NCBI GenBank assembly: GCA_016190625.1
Contig: JACPQF010000027.1
Coordinates: forward strand, 1-34,535
Reading direction: 5' to 3'
Source of the DNA: Chloroflexota bacterium
GTDB taxonomy: Bacteria > Chloroflexota > Dehalococcoidia > JACPQF01
Length of the DNA: 34,535 nucleotides
Shown: in pieces, positions 20,193 through 30,048 of the stretch
How the letters are laid out: each line of letters opens with the position of its first letter
How positions within the stretch are numbered: the first letter of the stretch is position 1
Program-made: the position numbers and the translations under genes
The notes under the pieces: generated by a model
Seen by the model: the letters and a program-made list of their open reading frames with translations, nothing else
Databases searched by the model: none
Told to the model about the DNA's origin: nothing

Positions 20193-20252
20193 GGCCGCGG
20201 ACTTATCCTTCAACTGTAACCCTGCCGATGAACCATGGCCATCACCGCAAGC

Positions 20253-20606
20253 CTAGTCCACCAGCTCGATCACTGCCACCGGCGCTGCGTCGCCTAGCCT
20301 TGTGCCAATGCTGACCACTCGCGTGTAACCACCTTTGCGGTCGGCATATCGTTTAGCCAGCACATCAAAGAGCTTCTCTACCACCTGGGGGTCGAACATG
20401 TAAGACAGCGCCTGCCTTCGGGCGTGGAGCGAGCCGTTCTTCCCCAAGGTGATCATCTTCTCTACCAGCGCCTGCACCTCCTTGGCCTTTGCCTCGGTCG
20501 TCTTTACCTTCTCGTGGCGGAGAACGTCGGTGACTAGATTTCGATACATCGATAGCCGATGGCTGGTGGGACGTCCCAGCTTCCGTCCCGCTACTGCGTG
20601 CCTCAT
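20253..20606 (-). CDS. rplQ: 50S ribosomal protein L17
   Basis: L17 binds 23S rRNA near the polypeptide exit. It opens [17 protein letters not shown], the L17 signature, followed by [23 protein letters not shown] and a C-terminal GGYTRVV.IG.R.GDAAP.AVIELVD. ATG 20606 is chosen because MRH is the conserved start; a TTG 18 nt upstream in frame adds PPTHD-type residues absent from the family. It gives 117 residues, the usual size. It lies 38 nt downstream of rpoA, its standard partner. Confidence 0.95.
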   Translation of the reverse strand: MRHAVAGRKLGRPTSHRLSMYRNLVTDVLRHEKVKTTEAKAKEVQALVEKMITLGKNGSLHARRQALSYMFDPQVVEKLFDVLAKRYADRKGGYTRVVSIGTRLGDAAPVAVIELVD

Positions 20607-20644
20607 ATCATGAGTGGGGGGCAATCTGGCGGCAACCCACCGGA

Positions 20645-21745
20645 TTACTCCTGTTCCTCCTCTTCCTCATCATAGTCGTACTCGGACTCGAACTCCTCGT
20701 CCTCATCCTCGTCTTCGTGGGCAACGAGAGCGCTGCCGATCTCGCCTCCGCCCGGAACTTCACCAGTCGCGCTCATGAAGCCCCGCGAGACGAGACGCTC
20801 GCGAAGCTCCTCTAGCGACTTCCGACCGAAATTGCGCACTGACAAAAGATCTTCCTCGCTCATCTCCAGAACCTGGCCGACCTTGGAGATGCCGCTTCGC
20901 TTGAGGCAATTGTACGCCCTCACCGAAAGGTCCAGGTCCTCGATTGGAACGTCATAAACCTTCGAAGGAATAGCGGTAGGAACCAGTGCCTGTCTTTCCA
21001 CCCGGGGCGTGGCCTTACCAAGCTCCCCGACCATGGCGAAATGGTTAACAAGGATCCGGGCGCTTTCGCTTAGGGCCTCGACCGGCGTGATCGTCCCATC
21101 AGTCCAGATCTCGATGTTCAATCGCTCGAAGGTTGTCACCTGACCGATTCGCATCTTCTCGACGGAGTAGCTAGCCTTTCTTATTGGGGTAAAGATCGCG
21201 TCGACCGGTATCATGCCTATCGGCTGCCCGTCTCGCTGGCTAGCGGGAATGTAGCTCTTGCCCCGCTCGACGCTAAGCTCAACGGTTAACGAGGCCTCAG
21301 GCGAATCGAGCGTCGCCAAATGGAGCTCCGGGTTTACGACCTCGAAGTCCGCCGGGGCCTTGATATCTGCCGCCGTCACGCTGCCCTCGCCGCGCGCCTC
21401 GATGCTCAGCTTCCCCGGCCGGTCGGAAAAAGAGCGGATGCGTAGTTGTTTCACGTTTAGGAGGAACTCAGTCGTGTCCTCCTTGACGTGAGGAATGCTG
21501 GAGAACTCGTGCTGCACTTCCTCTATCTTGACGGAGGTCACAGCCGCGCCACTAAGCGAGCTTAGCAGCACCCGCCGCAGAGCGTTGCCCAGCGTCACGC
21601 CGAAACCGCTTTCCAACGGGCCAATGGAGAAACGGCCATACCCCTCCGCGCTAACTGTCGATTCTATCTTCGGTATGAGTGTTTCCACAGAAAGGTCGCC
21701 TCCTCGGAGGCGAGTGCTCACTGCATCGTCAAATGCAGTTGCCAT
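20645..21745 (-). CDS. rpoA: DNA-directed RNA polymerase subunit alpha
   Basis: Alpha forms the dimer that nucleates RNA polymerase assembly and contacts upstream promoter DNA and activators. The N-terminal domain shows [20 protein letters not shown] and SVEK.R.GQ.T...[15 protein letters not shown]; the C-terminal domain shows [36 protein letters not shown] 21745 has GGAGGG just upstream and is preferred to GTG 21757. At 366 residues it is longer than usual because of an acidic tail (about 22 residues, mostly Asp/Glu, after [11 protein letters not shown]). Confidence 0.97.
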   Translation of the reverse strand: MATAFDDAVSTRLRGGDLSVETLIPKIESTVSAEGYGRFSIGPLESGFGVTLGNALRRVLLSSLSGAAVTSVKIEEVQHEFSSIPHVKEDTTEFLLNVKQLRIRSFSDRPGKLSIEARGEGSVTAADIKAPADFEVVNPELHLATLDSPEASLTVELSVERGKSYIPASQRDGQPIGMIPVDAIFTPIRKASYSVEKMRIGQVTTFERLNIEIWTDGTITPVEALSESARILVNHFAMVGELGKATPRVERQALVPTAIPSKVYDVPIEDLDLSVRAYNCLKRSGISKVGQVLEMSEEDLLSVRNFGRKSLEELRERLVSRGFMSATGEVPGGGEIGSALVAHEDEDEDEEFESEYDYDEEEEEQE

Positions 21746-21852
21746 TGCTCCCTCCACAATTACTCTCAGTTGTCACCATCTGGCAGGATACTTGGGACGA
21801 TGCGGCGGCCTGCCTGGATAAATCTCTGGGACAGACGCCGCGGACGCTGCTT

Positions 21853-22485
21853 CTATCGCGAATAGTACTCGACGATGATCTGCTCGTTGACTCTGGTATC
21901 AATGTCCTCCCGCGTTGGCAGAGATAGGACCCTTCCCGAGAGCTTTTCTATGTCCACGCTGAGCCACGTCGGAACGTTCTTCGCCGCGAGGTCCTCGGCG
22001 CGTACCTTGAAATACTCTAGCCCCTTGCTTTTCTCACGGACAGATACCGTATCTCCCGACTTCACCAAAGCCGAGGCGATATCGGTCTTTCGCCCGTTAA
22101 GATCGAAATGTCCATGGTTAACGAGCTGACGAGCCTGATTTCGGGAATCGGCAAACCCCATCCGATATACCACGTTGTCCATTCTGGTCTCGAGAATCTG
22201 CATGAGATTCTGTCCGGTCATCCCCGACCGCCGCTCGGCCGCGGCGAAATACCGCCTGAATTGCTTCTCCAACACGCCGTAAGAGTATCGCGCCTTCTGC
22301 TTTTCCCTGAGCTGGACCCCGCGCTCCGAGACCTTTCGTCTGCGGCCCGAGCGCATGCCCGGACCCATACCCCGCCTGTCTCTCTCCACGGCACACTTCG
22401 GCGTCAAGCATCTGTCGCCTTTCAAAAAGAGCTTCTCGCCAATGCGACGGCACTGCCTGCACACTCCACCTATATAACGCGCCAT
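21853..22485 (-). CDS. rpsD: 30S ribosomal protein S4
   Basis: Primary 16S rRNA-binding protein that starts assembly of the 30S body and, in many bacteria, represses the alpha operon. It begins [23 protein letters not shown], with four Cys (CRQC, C, C in the first 31 residues) forming a zinc-binding N-terminus (the C+ form). The S4/RNA-binding domain reads [27 protein letters not shown]. It has 210 residues; AGGAGG lies just upstream of ATG. rpoA follows after 107 nt. Confidence 0.96.
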   Translation of the reverse strand: MARYIGGVCRQCRRIGEKLFLKGDRCLTPKCAVERDRRGMGPGMRSGRRRKVSERGVQLREKQKARYSYGVLEKQFRRYFAAAERRSGMTGQNLMQILETRMDNVVYRMGFADSRNQARQLVNHGHFDLNGRKTDIASALVKSGDTVSVREKSKGLEYFKVRAEDLAAKNVPTWLSVDIEKLSGRVLSLPTREDIDTRVNEQIIVEYYSR

Positions 22486-22507
22486 TTGTCCTCCTGTCCT
22501 AAATCCT

Positions 22508-22903
22508 CTACACCCTTCTGCGCTTTGGCGGCCGACAGCCGTTATGCGGAATAGGGGTGACGTCTGTGATGGTGGTAATCATCAAGCCTGCCGCTTGGAG
22601 CGATCGAATCGCCGCCTCGCGCCCACTGCCAGGCCCCTTCACGAAAACGTCGACCTGTCGCAGGCCATGCTCCATCGACCTCTTGGCTGCGTTCTCGGCA
22701 GCCATCTGCGCTGCGTAGGGTGTGCTCTTGCGCGATCCCTTGAACCCCGCGGCGCCGCAGCTTCCCCACGCCAGGACATTACCATTCGGGTCGGCGATGG
22801 TGACGATAGTGTTGTTGAACGTGGACTGAATATAGGCCCGCCCTCGCGGGACTACCTTCCGCTCGCGCCGTCTGGCTCTCGCCTGTCTTCTCTTATCTGC
22901 CAT
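22508..22903 (-). CDS. rpsK: 30S ribosomal protein S11
   Basis: S11 lies on the 30S platform near the mRNA path and E site. The sequence shows [46 protein letters not shown] and the conserved end [17 protein letters not shown]. Its 131 residues equal the family length. GAGGAG precedes ATG 22903. The gap to rpsM is 26 nt. Confidence 0.97.
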   Translation of the reverse strand: MADKRRQARARRRERKVVPRGRAYIQSTFNNTIVTIADPNGNVLAWGSCGAAGFKGSRKSTPYAAQMAAENAAKRSMEHGLRQVDVFVKGPGSGREAAIRSLQAAGLMITTITDVTPIPHNGCRPPKRRRV

Positions 22904-22929
22904 TTGACTCCTCGCTGCGCAACTAACGC

Positions 22930-23313
22930 TTACTTCTTCGACGTCGCCTTGCGCCGTCCGGCAACGGTCTTTCTTGGACCCCGCCTGGTGCGGGCGTTGG
23001 TGCGTGTCCTCTGGCCTCGCACGGGAAGTCCGCGCCGGTGCCTGATGCCCCGGTAGCAGCCTATTTCGATCAACCGCTTGACATTCAGTTGGACCTCGCG
23101 TCGCAGGTCACCTTCGACCCTGTGCTCGCGATCTATGACCTCCCGCAAGCGAGTGATTTCCTCCTCCGTTAGATCTCTCACGCGAGTGTCGGGGCTCACC
23201 CCTGTAGTAGCCAAAATCCTCCGGCTGATGGCCGGTCCGATGCCGTAAATATACCGCAAGGCAATCTCAATGCGCTTCTCTCGGGGGATATCAACTCCCG
23301 CAATTCGTGCCAT
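22930..23313 (-). CDS. rpsM: 30S ribosomal protein S13
   Basis: S13 is in the 30S head and makes intersubunit bridges and contacts P-site tRNA. It starts [26 protein letters not shown], followed by helix-hairpin-helix sequence, [41 protein letters not shown] (read here in parts) and a basic tail ending ATSKK. At 127 residues it is normal. AGGAGG precedes the ATG. Confidence 0.97.
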   Translation of the reverse strand: MARIAGVDIPREKRIEIALRYIYGIGPAISRRILATTGVSPDTRVRDLTEEEITRLREVIDREHRVEGDLRREVQLNVKRLIEIGCYRGIRHRRGLPVRGQRTRTNARTRRGPRKTVAGRRKATSKK

Positions 23314-23328
23314 AAATCTCCTCCTACC

Positions 23329-23442
23329 CTAGCCTTGCCTTTGCTTGTGTTTCGGATTACTGCATAGCACTCTCACCACGCCGCGCCGACGGATGATCTT
23401 GCATTTCTCACAGCGGGCTTTTACTGACGACCTGACTTTCAC
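23329..23442 (-). CDS. rpmJ: 50S ribosomal protein L36
   Basis: A 37-residue protein read directly from the sequence: it begins (GTG) [21 protein letters not shown] and ends [11 protein letters not shown]. The C-x2-C ... C-x4-H pattern is the L36 zinc ribbon, so this is the zinc-binding paralogue. The start is GTG 23442 with GGAGG about 8 nt upstream. It occupies its classical place between infA and rpsM. Confidence 0.95.
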   Translation of the reverse strand: MKVRSSVKARCEKCKIIRRRGVVRVLCSNPKHKQRQG

Positions 23443-23507
23443 TATAATACCTCCGCTCCGTGTCCAAGTTATCCCTTGCGGCTGGCTTCATCGCTCCCTG
23501 AACTTGG

Positions 23508-23726
23508 TCACTTGAATCTGTAGGTTATTCTACCCCGCGTTAGGTCGTAAGGCGATAACTCGACCAGCACTCTGTCGCCGGGCAGGATCCTAATGAAATG
23601 CAGCCTGATCTTACCCGAGATGTGAGCGAGAACCCTGTGGCCATTGGCCAACTCAACGCGAAACATCGCATTGGGCAGGGACTCGACCACCGTTCCCTCT
23701 ACCTCAATGACATCTTTTTTGGGCAT
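23508..23726 (-). CDS. infA: Translation initiation factor IF-1
   Basis: IF-1 occupies the A site of the 30S subunit during initiation. The whole protein is one S1/OB-fold: [65 protein letters not shown] 23726 is chosen (72 residues, family length), with GAGGTGAGG upstream; an in-frame GTG at 23732 would add two residues. It lies 23 nt after map and about 65 nt before rpmJ. Confidence 0.97.
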   Translation of the reverse strand: MPKKDVIEVEGTVVESLPNAMFRVELANGHRVLAHISGKIRLHFIRILPGDRVLVELSPYDLTRGRITYRFK

Positions 23727-23749
23727 CCTCACCTCAAACGGACGTTAAA

Positions 23750-24499
23750 CTAAAGAGACGTGAGGATCTCCGCCTCATTCTCTGTAACCGCCACGGTGTG
23801 CTCAAAATGAGCCGATAGGCTTCCGTCTGCAGTCACCACCGTCCATTTATCTTCCAGAATCATGGTCCGCCAATCACCGGCGTTCACCATGGGCTCGATG
23901 GCCAGCACCATACCTGGCTTCAACAGAATCCCTCGTCCCGGCAGGCCGAAGTTCGGAATCTGGGGCTCCTCGTGCATCTGGCGACCGATACCATGTCCGA
24001 CGTATTCCTTGACCACCGAGAACCCCTGGCTCTCGGCGTGCGATTGCACTGCCCAGGAAACGTCGCCCAAATGGCTGTTGGCTCTTGCCGCGGCCATGCC
24101 TGCGGCCAGGGCGCCACGGGTGGCGTCGATCAGTCTCTGAGCCTCGCCGGATATCTTGCCGACGCCCACCGTCATGGCCGCGTCTCCTTGCCAGCCCCGA
24201 TAGATGGCTCCAATGTCCAGAGACACTATGTCCCCTTGCTGCAGGCGCCGCTTGCCGGGTATGCCATGTACGACTTCTTCATTTACGGAAACGCAGATGG
24301 AAGCCGGAAAGCCACGGTATCCTTTGAAGGACGGTTTCGCGTTGTGCTGGCCAATCACTTTGTTGGTCAGAGCGTCCAGTTCCGACAAAACTACTCCCGG
24401 CCTTATGGCATCTGCTACCACCTGCAAGGTTATTGCCACAATCCGGCCCGCCTCACGCATGAGAGCGATCTCCGCGGGCGATTTCAAAATGACAGCCAT
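23750..24499 (-). CDS. map: Methionine aminopeptidase, type I
   Basis: Removes the initiator Met from nascent proteins, working with the exit-tunnel machinery. The five metal ligands are visible: Asp in SLDIGA, Asp in QGDAAMTVGVG, His in VGHGIGRQMHEEPQIPNFG, Glu in AIEPMVN and Glu in HFEHTVAVTE. At 249 residues it has no SH3-binding or zinc-finger N-terminal extension, which is the short class Ia form. It follows adk after 22 nt. Confidence 0.97.
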   Translation of the reverse strand: MAVILKSPAEIALMREAGRIVAITLQVVADAIRPGVVLSELDALTNKVIGQHNAKPSFKGYRGFPASICVSVNEEVVHGIPGKRRLQQGDIVSLDIGAIYRGWQGDAAMTVGVGKISGEAQRLIDATRGALAAGMAAARANSHLGDVSWAVQSHAESQGFSVVKEYVGHGIGRQMHEEPQIPNFGLPGRGILLKPGMVLAIEPMVNAGDWRTMILEDKWTVVTADGSLSAHFEHTVAVTENEAEILTSL

Positions 24500-24521
24500 A
24501 GACGAACGGTCTCTTTGCCCG

Positions 24522-25178
24522 TTAGCTCCTCACCCCGGTCTGCAGCGCTTCGACAAGAGCCCTGCCGACCGAGTCTATCTCTCCCTCGCCGTCAAGCTCC
24601 ACGAGATTTCCGGCCTTCTTATAATAGTCGATGAGAGGCGCGGTCTGAGCAAAGTACACATCCAGCCTCTTCTTCGCCGTCTCCATAGAGTCGTCAGCCC
24701 TCTGGTATAGCTCGCCGCCACAAGTGTCGCATTTGCCAGCGACCTTGGGAGGCAAGTTCTTCACATGATAGGGCGCTTGACAGTTTCGGCAGATCCATCT
24801 GCCTCCCAGCCGGCTCAACAGCTCGTCGGTCGAAACCTTGATGTAGGCTACCTTATCGATCCGCTGCCCCCGGGCGGCAAGAGCTACATCCAGAGCCTTT
24901 GCCTGATCGAGCGTGCGGGGAAAACCGTCCAGAATGGCTCCTTTGGCGCAATCGGCCGCCCCAAGCCGCTCGAGCACCATCTTGACGGTGACCTCGTCGG
25001 GAACCAGTTGGCCCTTCTCCATATAAGACTTCGCCAGCAATCCTAGTTCTGCGCCCTTCGCCTGCGCTTCTCGAAACAGGTCGCCCGAAGAAACGTGGGC
25101 TAAACCCAGCGCCTTGGCTACAGTCACGGCCTGTGTTCCCTTGCCGGCCCCGGGAGCGCCCAATAGAATGACGTACAA
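24522..25178 (-). CDS. adk: Adenylate kinase
   Basis: Catalyses ATP + AMP = 2 ADP in the cytoplasm. The P-loop GAPGAGKGTQA is at the N-terminus; the AMP-binding segment (SSGDLFREA), DGFPRTLDQA and a long-form LID follow. The LID carries C-x2-C-x16-C-x2-C (CRNC ... CDTC), a structural zinc site. TTG 25178 is the likely start: GGAGG lies 8 nt upstream and LYVILLGAPG then matches the usual MYIVLLGPPG. ATG 25193 overlaps that Shine-Dalgarno and a longer frame to 25271 adds unrelated residues. It gives 218 residues. Confidence 0.94.
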   Translation of the reverse strand: MYVILLGAPGAGKGTQAVTVAKALGLAHVSSGDLFREAQAKGAELGLLAKSYMEKGQLVPDEVTVKMVLERLGAADCAKGAILDGFPRTLDQAKALDVALAARGQRIDKVAYIKVSTDELLSRLGGRWICRNCQAPYHVKNLPPKVAGKCDTCGGELYQRADDSMETAKKRLDVYFAQTAPLIDYYKKAGNLVELDGEGEIDSVGRALVEALQTGVRS

Positions 25179-25277
25179 CGGGAGTTCCTCCATCTCATGA
25201 TAGTTACTTGGCTGGGACGCGCAGTGACACCCTTGCCGCTCGCCCTCACCCTTGGCGACGGCGAAGACCATTATTCA

Positions 25278-25305
25278 ATTATACACGATTTCGCTCTGCC
25301 CCCGC
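25278..25305 (-). promoter_or_regulatory. Possible internal promoter before adk
   Basis: A perfect TATAAT lies at 25283-25278 on the minus strand in the 133-nt gap between secY and adk, the longest coding gap in this part of the cluster. No convincing -35 box is seen at 17 bp. If real it would give adk-map-infA and the alpha genes transcription apart from the S10/spc part. Confidence 0.35.
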
Positions 25306-25311
25306 CAGCTT

Positions 25312-26625
25312 CTACTTTATGAAACCCTCGTAGTGGCGCATCAGCAACTGCGCCTCGAGCTGCTTCATAGTATCGAGCACCACGCCAACCACGATGAGCA
25401 ATCCCGTGCTGCCGAGCTGGAGCGCCTGCACGTTCGTGGCCTGGCTGGCCACGAACGGCATTATCGCCACAACCCCGAGGAAAACCGCACCCGCGACTGT
25501 TATCCGGTAGAGCACCCTGTTCAAGTACTCCGAGGTAGGTTGACCAGGCCTGATTCCCGGTATGAAGCCCCCGTACTTCTGCAAGTTCTCGGACAAACGC
25601 TGCTGCTGGAAGATGACCATCGTGTAGAAGAACGTGAACATTACCACCAGGAAGAAATAGAATAGCCAGTACATCGCATTGTTCGTGCTAAACACGTTGC
25701 CGATAAACTGGGCAGTGTTCTTGATCCAGGGAGTGGTCGACAGGGCGAAGTATGACGCTATCTGACCGGGAAAGACCATGATAGACATGGCGAAGATCAG
25801 AGGGATCATGCCGGCGCTGTTAACCCTTAGAGGTATATGCGTGCTCTGTCCCCCGTACATCCGCGTGCCCCTGATCCGCTTGGCATACTGAACGGGAATT
25901 CGCCTCTGGGCCTCCTGAAAGATGACGATCGCCACGACGGTGGCCAGACCCAGGACGGCGAAGGCTGCAAGGCCGACTATGCTGCCCCCGGTGCCACCGG
26001 CTAGGAGCGACTTTCCAAACATCGTCGGAAGTGACGCCACGATTCCACCAAAGATAATGATCGAAACTCCGTTGCCGATACCGTGCTCGGTTATCAGTTG
26101 ACCAAGCCAAACGCAAAAGACCGTGCCAGCAGCGAGCGTCATTACCATCGCCAGGGTTGGCAAGAAAGTGTGGGCTGGCTGGCCGAACCACCATAGTACC
26201 ATCTGTCCGTCAGCACCCTGCGAGTTCTTCAGCAGCGCCAGTTGCCCGTAACCCTGCAGGGCGGCCAGCGGCACCGTGAGCCAGTGCGTGATCTGGTTTA
26301 TCTTATTGCGTCCGGCTTCACCCTCCTTGGACAGGGCCTCGAGCCGGGGGATTACCGGAACCAGAAGCTGCATGATGATCGAGGCGGTGATATAAGGATA
26401 CACGCCCATCGCCGCCACACTAAAGTTCCGCAGCGCCCCCCCGCTGAACAGGTCCAACATGCCCAGCAGGGCGTTGTTCTTGAAGAGCTCCTCCAGCGCC
26501 GCGATGTTGATGCCCGGCACGGGAACGTGCGCGACGAACCGGAAGATCACCAGAATCCCGAAAGTAAACAGCAGCTTTCGGCGCAGGTCGGGTAGCTTGA
26601 ATGCGTTAAGTAGCGCTTGCAGCAT
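25312..26625 (-). CDS. secY: Preprotein translocase subunit SecY
   Basis: Forms the membrane channel of the Sec translocon. About ten hydrophobic segments can be counted. Landmarks are the N-terminal LRRKLLFTFGILVIFRFVAHVPVPG, the plug-region NFSVAAMGVYPYITASIIMQLL, the cytoplasmic loop RIPVQYAKRIRG and the C-terminal GGFIPGIRPGQPTSEYLNRVL. Its 437 residues are normal. The start overlaps the end of rplO by 20 nt. This channel would export the two giant proteins encoded downstream, though the link is only positional. Confidence 0.97.
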   Translation of the reverse strand: MLQALLNAFKLPDLRRKLLFTFGILVIFRFVAHVPVPGINIAALEELFKNNALLGMLDLFSGGALRNFSVAAMGVYPYITASIIMQLLVPVIPRLEALSKEGEAGRNKINQITHWLTVPLAALQGYGQLALLKNSQGADGQMVLWWFGQPAHTFLPTLAMVMTLAAGTVFCVWLGQLITEHGIGNGVSIIIFGGIVASLPTMFGKSLLAGGTGGSIVGLAAFAVLGLATVVAIVIFQEAQRRIPVQYAKRIRGTRMYGGQSTHIPLRVNSAGMIPLIFAMSIMVFPGQIASYFALSTTPWIKNTAQFIGNVFSTNNAMYWLFYFFLVVMFTFFYTMVIFQQQRLSENLQKYGGFIPGIRPGQPTSEYLNRVLYRITVAGAVFLGVVAIMPFVASQATNVQALQLGSTGLLIVVGVVLDTMKQLEAQLLMRHYEGFIK

Positions 26626-27070
26626 TTCCCGGTTCCTCCACTCTTCCCCCCGCCTCCTGAATCTTGCGACGAGCGATCTCCGAGAACTTGTCGGCGGAAA
26701 TCGCCAGCGGCCGCGTCAGCTCGCCTGTTCCCAGTATCTTGATTGGGTGCTTTGGCGACCTGACGAGGCCCGCAGCCATGAGCTGCAGGAGGCCCACCGC
26801 CGTATTTGGCTCGAAAACGTTGAGGGCGCCCACGTTTACGAGAGAGTATTCGACCTTGAAGATATTCTTGAACCCGCGCTTGTAAGGTAACCTCTTGATG
26901 ATGGGCAACTGGCCGCCCTCGAAACCGGGCCTCACGCCACCGCCGGCGCGGGCCTTCTGGCCCTTCGTCCCTCGCGTTGCCGTGGTGCCATGGCCGCTGC
27001 CATTGCCACGGCCAACCCGTTTTCTCGCATGCCTCGCGCCCGCTGGAGGCACTAACTCATGAATTCTCAT
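26606..27070 (-). CDS. rplO: 50S ribosomal protein L15
   Basis: A late-assembly 50S protein. It shows [42 protein letters not shown] (seen in parts: [20 protein letters not shown]) and [16 protein letters not shown]. Its 154 residues are usual. ATG 27070 overlaps the rpmD TGA as ATGA, and its 3' end overlaps secY, so rpmD, rplO and secY are tightly coupled. Confidence 0.96.
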   Translation of the reverse strand: MRIHELVPPAGARHARKRVGRGNGSGHGTTATRGTKGQKARAGGGVRPGFEGGQLPIIKRLPYKRGFKNIFKVEYSLVNVGALNVFEPNTAVGLLQLMAAGLVRSPKHPIKILGTGELTRPLAISADKFSEIARRKIQEAGGRVEEPGNAASAT

Positions 27071-27249
27071 TGGACTTCCTCAACCCTGACTAGATGTCTT
27101 ACCTTCTCCGTCATACCGCGCACTGTCGGCACATCCTCTTGCTCCACGCTCTGCTGGAGACGGCGAAGGCCCAGAGCCCTCAGCGTCGCCCGCTGATCCC
27201 GGGAATAGCCAATGGCGCTCTTGATCCACGTAATTCGCACTTTTCCCAC
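27067..27249 (-). CDS. rpmD: 50S ribosomal protein L30
   Basis: A 60-residue protein with [25 protein letters not shown], corresponding to the L30 pattern (SxIGxxxxQxxTxxxLGLxxxxxxV) and a hydrophobic C-terminal strand. The start is GTG 27249; the GAGGGGGT at the end of rpsE serves as its ribosome-binding site, so it depends on rpsE translation. Confidence 0.93.
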   Translation of the reverse strand: MGKVRITWIKSAIGYSRDQRATLRALGLRRLQQSVEQEDVPTVRGMTEKVRHLVRVEEVQ

Positions 27250-27253
27250 TGAC

Positions 27254-27760
27254 CTAACCCCCTCTGCCGGTTGCCGCCATCCTCCGGCTCCGTTTCGCCA
27301 TCTCGACTTCCGGTTTCTTCAGTTGTGACAGCGCGTTCATTGCCGCCTGAACCACGTTTATGGGGTTAGCGCTGCCGAGAGACTTGGTGAGAATGTCCTT
27401 GATGCCCGCCAGCTCTACCACTGCCCGCACTCCGCCACCGGCAATGACGCCGGTTCCCGGCGCCGCCGGCTTGAGAAGTACTTGGGCCGCTCCGAACCTG
27501 CCTATGACCGTATGAGGTATCGTCGTTCCCACCAACGGCACTTCAAGAAGGCGTTTCTTGGCGTCTTCGGCGCCCTTGCGAATCGCGTCGGGCACTTCGT
27601 TCGCCTTACCCAGACCAATGCCGGCGATGCCCTTGCCATCGCCGACGACCACCACCGCGCTGAAGCTGAAGCGGCGACCACCCTTCACAACCTTGGCAAC
27701 ACGGTTTACCTGTACAACCCTTTCTTCAAGGGAAAGCTCGCTCGTCTCAATTCTCGCCAT
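27254..27760 (-). CDS. rpsE: 30S ribosomal protein S5
   Basis: S5 lies at the mRNA entry channel and affects decoding accuracy. It shows [42 protein letters not shown] (read in parts: [30 protein letters not shown]) and the C-terminal [23 protein letters not shown]. Its 168 residues are normal. ATG 27760 has GAGGAGAG upstream. Confidence 0.97.
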   Translation of the reverse strand: MARIETSELSLEERVVQVNRVAKVVKGGRRFSFSAVVVVGDGKGIAGIGLGKANEVPDAIRKGAEDAKKRLLEVPLVGTTIPHTVIGRFGAAQVLLKPAAPGTGVIAGGGVRAVVELAGIKDILTKSLGSANPINVVQAAMNALSQLKKPEVEMAKRSRRMAATGRGG

Positions 27761-27783
27761 AATCTCTCCTCAAAGCCAACGAC

Positions 27784-28152
27784 TCAAAAAACGAGTCCGC
27801 CTTCTCTCGCGGCTTCGGCCAGAACTTTGACCCTGCCGTGATAAAGAAAGCCACCTCGATCGAAAACTACTTCGCGTATGCCCTTCTCGAGGGCTCGCTT
27901 GGCAACCAACTGCCCGACGAGGGCAGCCTCCGCCGATTTGGTCTTGCCCTCCAGAAGTGACTTCACCTCTGGTTCGAGAGTCGACGCCGCTACCAACGTA
28001 TGGCCGGCAATGTCGTTGACGATCTGGGCATAAATGTGCGACAAGCTGCGGTACACCGCCAGTCGCGGTCGGGTTTCTATTCCCATCAGGTGTTTCCTGA
28101 CTCTGGCATGCCGCCTCTTTCGCGCTTCTCTGGAATCGACCTGCTTGATCAT
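27784..28152 (-). CDS. rplR: 50S ribosomal protein L18
   Basis: Binds 5S rRNA with L5 and joins it to the 50S subunit. It shows [45 protein letters not shown] and [26 protein letters not shown], the standard L18 C-terminus. Its 122 residues are usual. Gaps to rplF and rpsE are 12 and 23 nt. Confidence 0.97.
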   Translation of the reverse strand: MIKQVDSREARKRRHARVRKHLMGIETRPRLAVYRSLSHIYAQIVNDIAGHTLVAASTLEPEVKSLLEGKTKSAEAALVGQLVAKRALEKGIREVVFDRGGFLYHGRVKVLAEAAREGGLVF

Positions 28153-28164
28153 TAGGATTACCTC

Positions 28165-28719
28165 TTACTTCTTCTTGCCGCCGGCCTTACCAGCCTTGCC
28201 GGCCTTCAGCTTGATCCTTTCGCCTTGGTAGCGGATGCCCTTGCCTTTGTACGGCTCTGGCGGCCTGACTGCCCTCAATCGTGCTGCCACCTCGCCGACG
28301 AGCTCCTTATCGATCCCCCCAACCTGCAGCCTTGTCGGCGTGTCTACGTTAAAGGTGATTCCCGGTGGAGGAACGACCTCGACGGGGTGTGAATATCCCA
28401 ACATAAGTATCAATTTGTCACCGGATCTTTGAGCCCTATAGCCGACGCCACTGATCTCGAGGCCCTTTTGGAACCCCTGTGTCACACCCTGAACCATGTT
28501 GGCAACCAAAGACCGCGTCAGTCCGTGCAGCGCACGGTGGGTGCGACTCTCGCTGGGACGACTCACTATTATCTGGCCATCAACTCGCGCGATAACCATC
28601 TCCGGGTGGAGCGTCCTGGTGAGCTGGCCACGGGGGCCCTTCACTGTCACCACATTCTGCTGGATGTCTACCTCGACGCCCGGTGGGACCGGTATCGGGG
28701 CGCGACCTATCCTCGACAT
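28165..28719 (-). CDS. rplF: 50S ribosomal protein L6
   Basis: Located at the base of the L7/L12 stalk near the factor-binding site. Two related alpha/beta domains are visible: MSRIGRAPIPVPPGV, VTVKGPRGQL, and later GVGYRAQ, LMLGYSHPVEV. The signature PEPYKGKGIRYQGE(RI) is present, then a Lys/Ala/Gly-rich tail. Its 184 residues are usual. AGGAGG precedes the ATG. Confidence 0.97.
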   Translation of the reverse strand: MSRIGRAPIPVPPGVEVDIQQNVVTVKGPRGQLTRTLHPEMVIARVDGQIIVSRPSESRTHRALHGLTRSLVANMVQGVTQGFQKGLEISGVGYRAQRSGDKLILMLGYSHPVEVVPPPGITFNVDTPTRLQVGGIDKELVGEVAARLRAVRPPEPYKGKGIRYQGERIKLKAGKAGKAGGKKK

Positions 28720-28774
28720 CTTCTTGCCTCCTCACGGCGTTCGTCCCACCGGACCTTTGTCCGAGGGCCTTCGC

Positions 28775-29173
28775 CTACCACACGTAGCATAGCACCTCAC
28801 CGCCGACCCGATTCCGCCACGCCATCTGTCCGGTCATGACCCCCATAGGCGTCGAAAGAATCGCGATGCCCATGCCACCGTATACTCGTGGAATCTCCGC
28901 CTTCTGCACGTAAACCCTCAAGCCCGGCTTGCTGACCCGTTGGAGTCCAGTCAACACCGACTGTTTCTTCCCCTGGTAGCTAAGCTGCAGCTTCAAAAGC
29001 CTCTGGACCCCATCTTTCTGTATCTCAAAATCCCTGATGAAGCCTTCGTCCTTGAGAATTCTCGCAATGGCGATCTTCACTTTGGAGGCAGGCACGACGA
29101 CCGCATCGTGCTTAGCAGCAACAGCATTGCGTATCCTTGTGAGCATATCTGCAATTGGATCCGTAATATTCAT
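28775..29173 (-). CDS. rpsH: 30S ribosomal protein S8
   Basis: Central 16S rRNA-binding protein and often the translational repressor of the spc operon. It starts [17 protein letters not shown] and ends with the S8 pattern STP.GVMTG..A...[13 protein letters not shown] 29173 is supported by GGAGG 6 nt upstream and gives the usual 132 residues. The frame stays open to 29368, but that part overlaps rpsZ and has no S8 similarity. Confidence 0.97.
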   Translation of the reverse strand: MNITDPIADMLTRIRNAVAAKHDAVVVPASKVKIAIARILKDEGFIRDFEIQKDGVQRLLKLQLSYQGKKQSVLTGLQRVSKPGLRVYVQKAEIPRVYGGMGIAILSTPMGVMTGQMAWRNRVGGEVLCYVW

Positions 29174-29250
29174 ACTTGTCCTCCTTGGGCCGGGGTTGCC
29201 ATCAAATCCACCCGCCACCCACAAACCTGATGGGTTGTTTCTCTGGGCAC

Positions 29251-29436
29251 CTACCAACTGGACTTGGTTACGCCAGGAACTTCGCCAGCCAGGGCCAACT
29301 TGCGGAAACATATTCTGCACATGCCAAATCTCCGCATGAAAGCTCGGGGACGCCCGCAAACCCGGCACCGGTTGTGCTGCTGCACCTTGAATTTAGGTTC
29401 CCTCTTTGCTTTAACGATCTTGCTGACTTTGGCCAC
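29251..29436 (-). CDS. rpsZ: 30S ribosomal protein S14, zinc-binding type Z
   Basis: A 61-residue short S14 with the zinc ribbon [24 protein letters not shown], i.e. C-x2-C-x12-C-x2-C, and the conserved end [15 protein letters not shown]. The start is GTG 29436 with GGAGG 4 nt upstream. It is located between rplE and rpsH, as usual. Confidence 0.97.
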   Translation of the reverse strand: MAKVSKIVKAKREPKFKVQQHNRCRVCGRPRAFMRRFGMCRICFRKLALAGEVPGVTKSSW

Positions 29437-29457
29437 TTTTCCTCCGTATCAACTGAC

Positions 29458-30003
29458 CTAGCTTCGGCTGAATGGCATTCCCATCAACTCGAGCAAGCGA
29501 CGCGCCTCCTCGTCGGTGCGAGCCGACGTAACGATGGTTATCTCCATTCCCCGTATCTTGTCAATCTTGTCGTATTCAATCTCGGGGAATACCAGTTGCT
29601 CTCTAATGCCCAAGCTATAATTGCCCCGTCCATCGAATGACTTCGCCGACACGCCATGGAAATCTCGAATGCGGGGAAGGGCAGCATTGATAAACTTGTC
29701 CAGAAACTCGTACATTCGCTCTCCCCGAAGAGTGACCATGGCGCCAATTGGCATTCCCGTACGTAGACGGAACGCCGCAATGGATTTCTTGGACCTGGTG
29801 ATTACCGGATGCTGGCCGGCTATCTGCGCCAGGTCCTTGGTTGCCGCTTCCATCGCCCTTGGATTCTGAATGGCTTCGCCTAGGCCGATGTTGACGACAA
29901 CCTTGTCCACCCGCGGCACTCGCATCGGATTCGAATAGCTGAAGTCCCGCATTAGGGCCGGGACGGCCTCCTTGAGGTACCTTTCTCTTAGTCTGCTAGC
30001 CAA
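29458..30003 (-). CDS. rplE: 50S ribosomal protein L5
   Basis: Part of the 5S rRNP in the central protuberance; it contacts P-site tRNA. It shows [71 protein letters not shown] and the C-terminal [27 protein letters not shown] 30003 is the likely start ([11 protein letters not shown], 181 residues), behind GGGGGGAAG. The frame continues to 30066 only through palindromic repeat sequence, so longer starts are artefacts. Confidence 0.94.
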   Translation of the reverse strand: MASRLRERYLKEAVPALMRDFSYSNPMRVPRVDKVVVNIGLGEAIQNPRAMEAATKDLAQIAGQHPVITRSKKSIAAFRLRTGMPIGAMVTLRGERMYEFLDKFINAALPRIRDFHGVSAKSFDGRGNYSLGIREQLVFPEIEYDKIDKIRGMEITIVTSARTDEEARRLLELMGMPFSRS

Positions 30004-30048
30004 TATGCTTCCCCCCATCGGGCTGGATCCCGCTCTGCCATCTGGACT

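Noticed and set aside
22544-23056. Plus-strand open frame of 170 codons opposite rpsK/rpsM
   Set aside because: It is fully antisense to two well-recognised ribosomal genes and has no recognisable domain.
29174-29368. N-terminal extension of rpsH
   Set aside because: It overlaps rpsZ and has no S8 similarity; ATG 29173 has a strong Shine-Dalgarno and gives the normal length.
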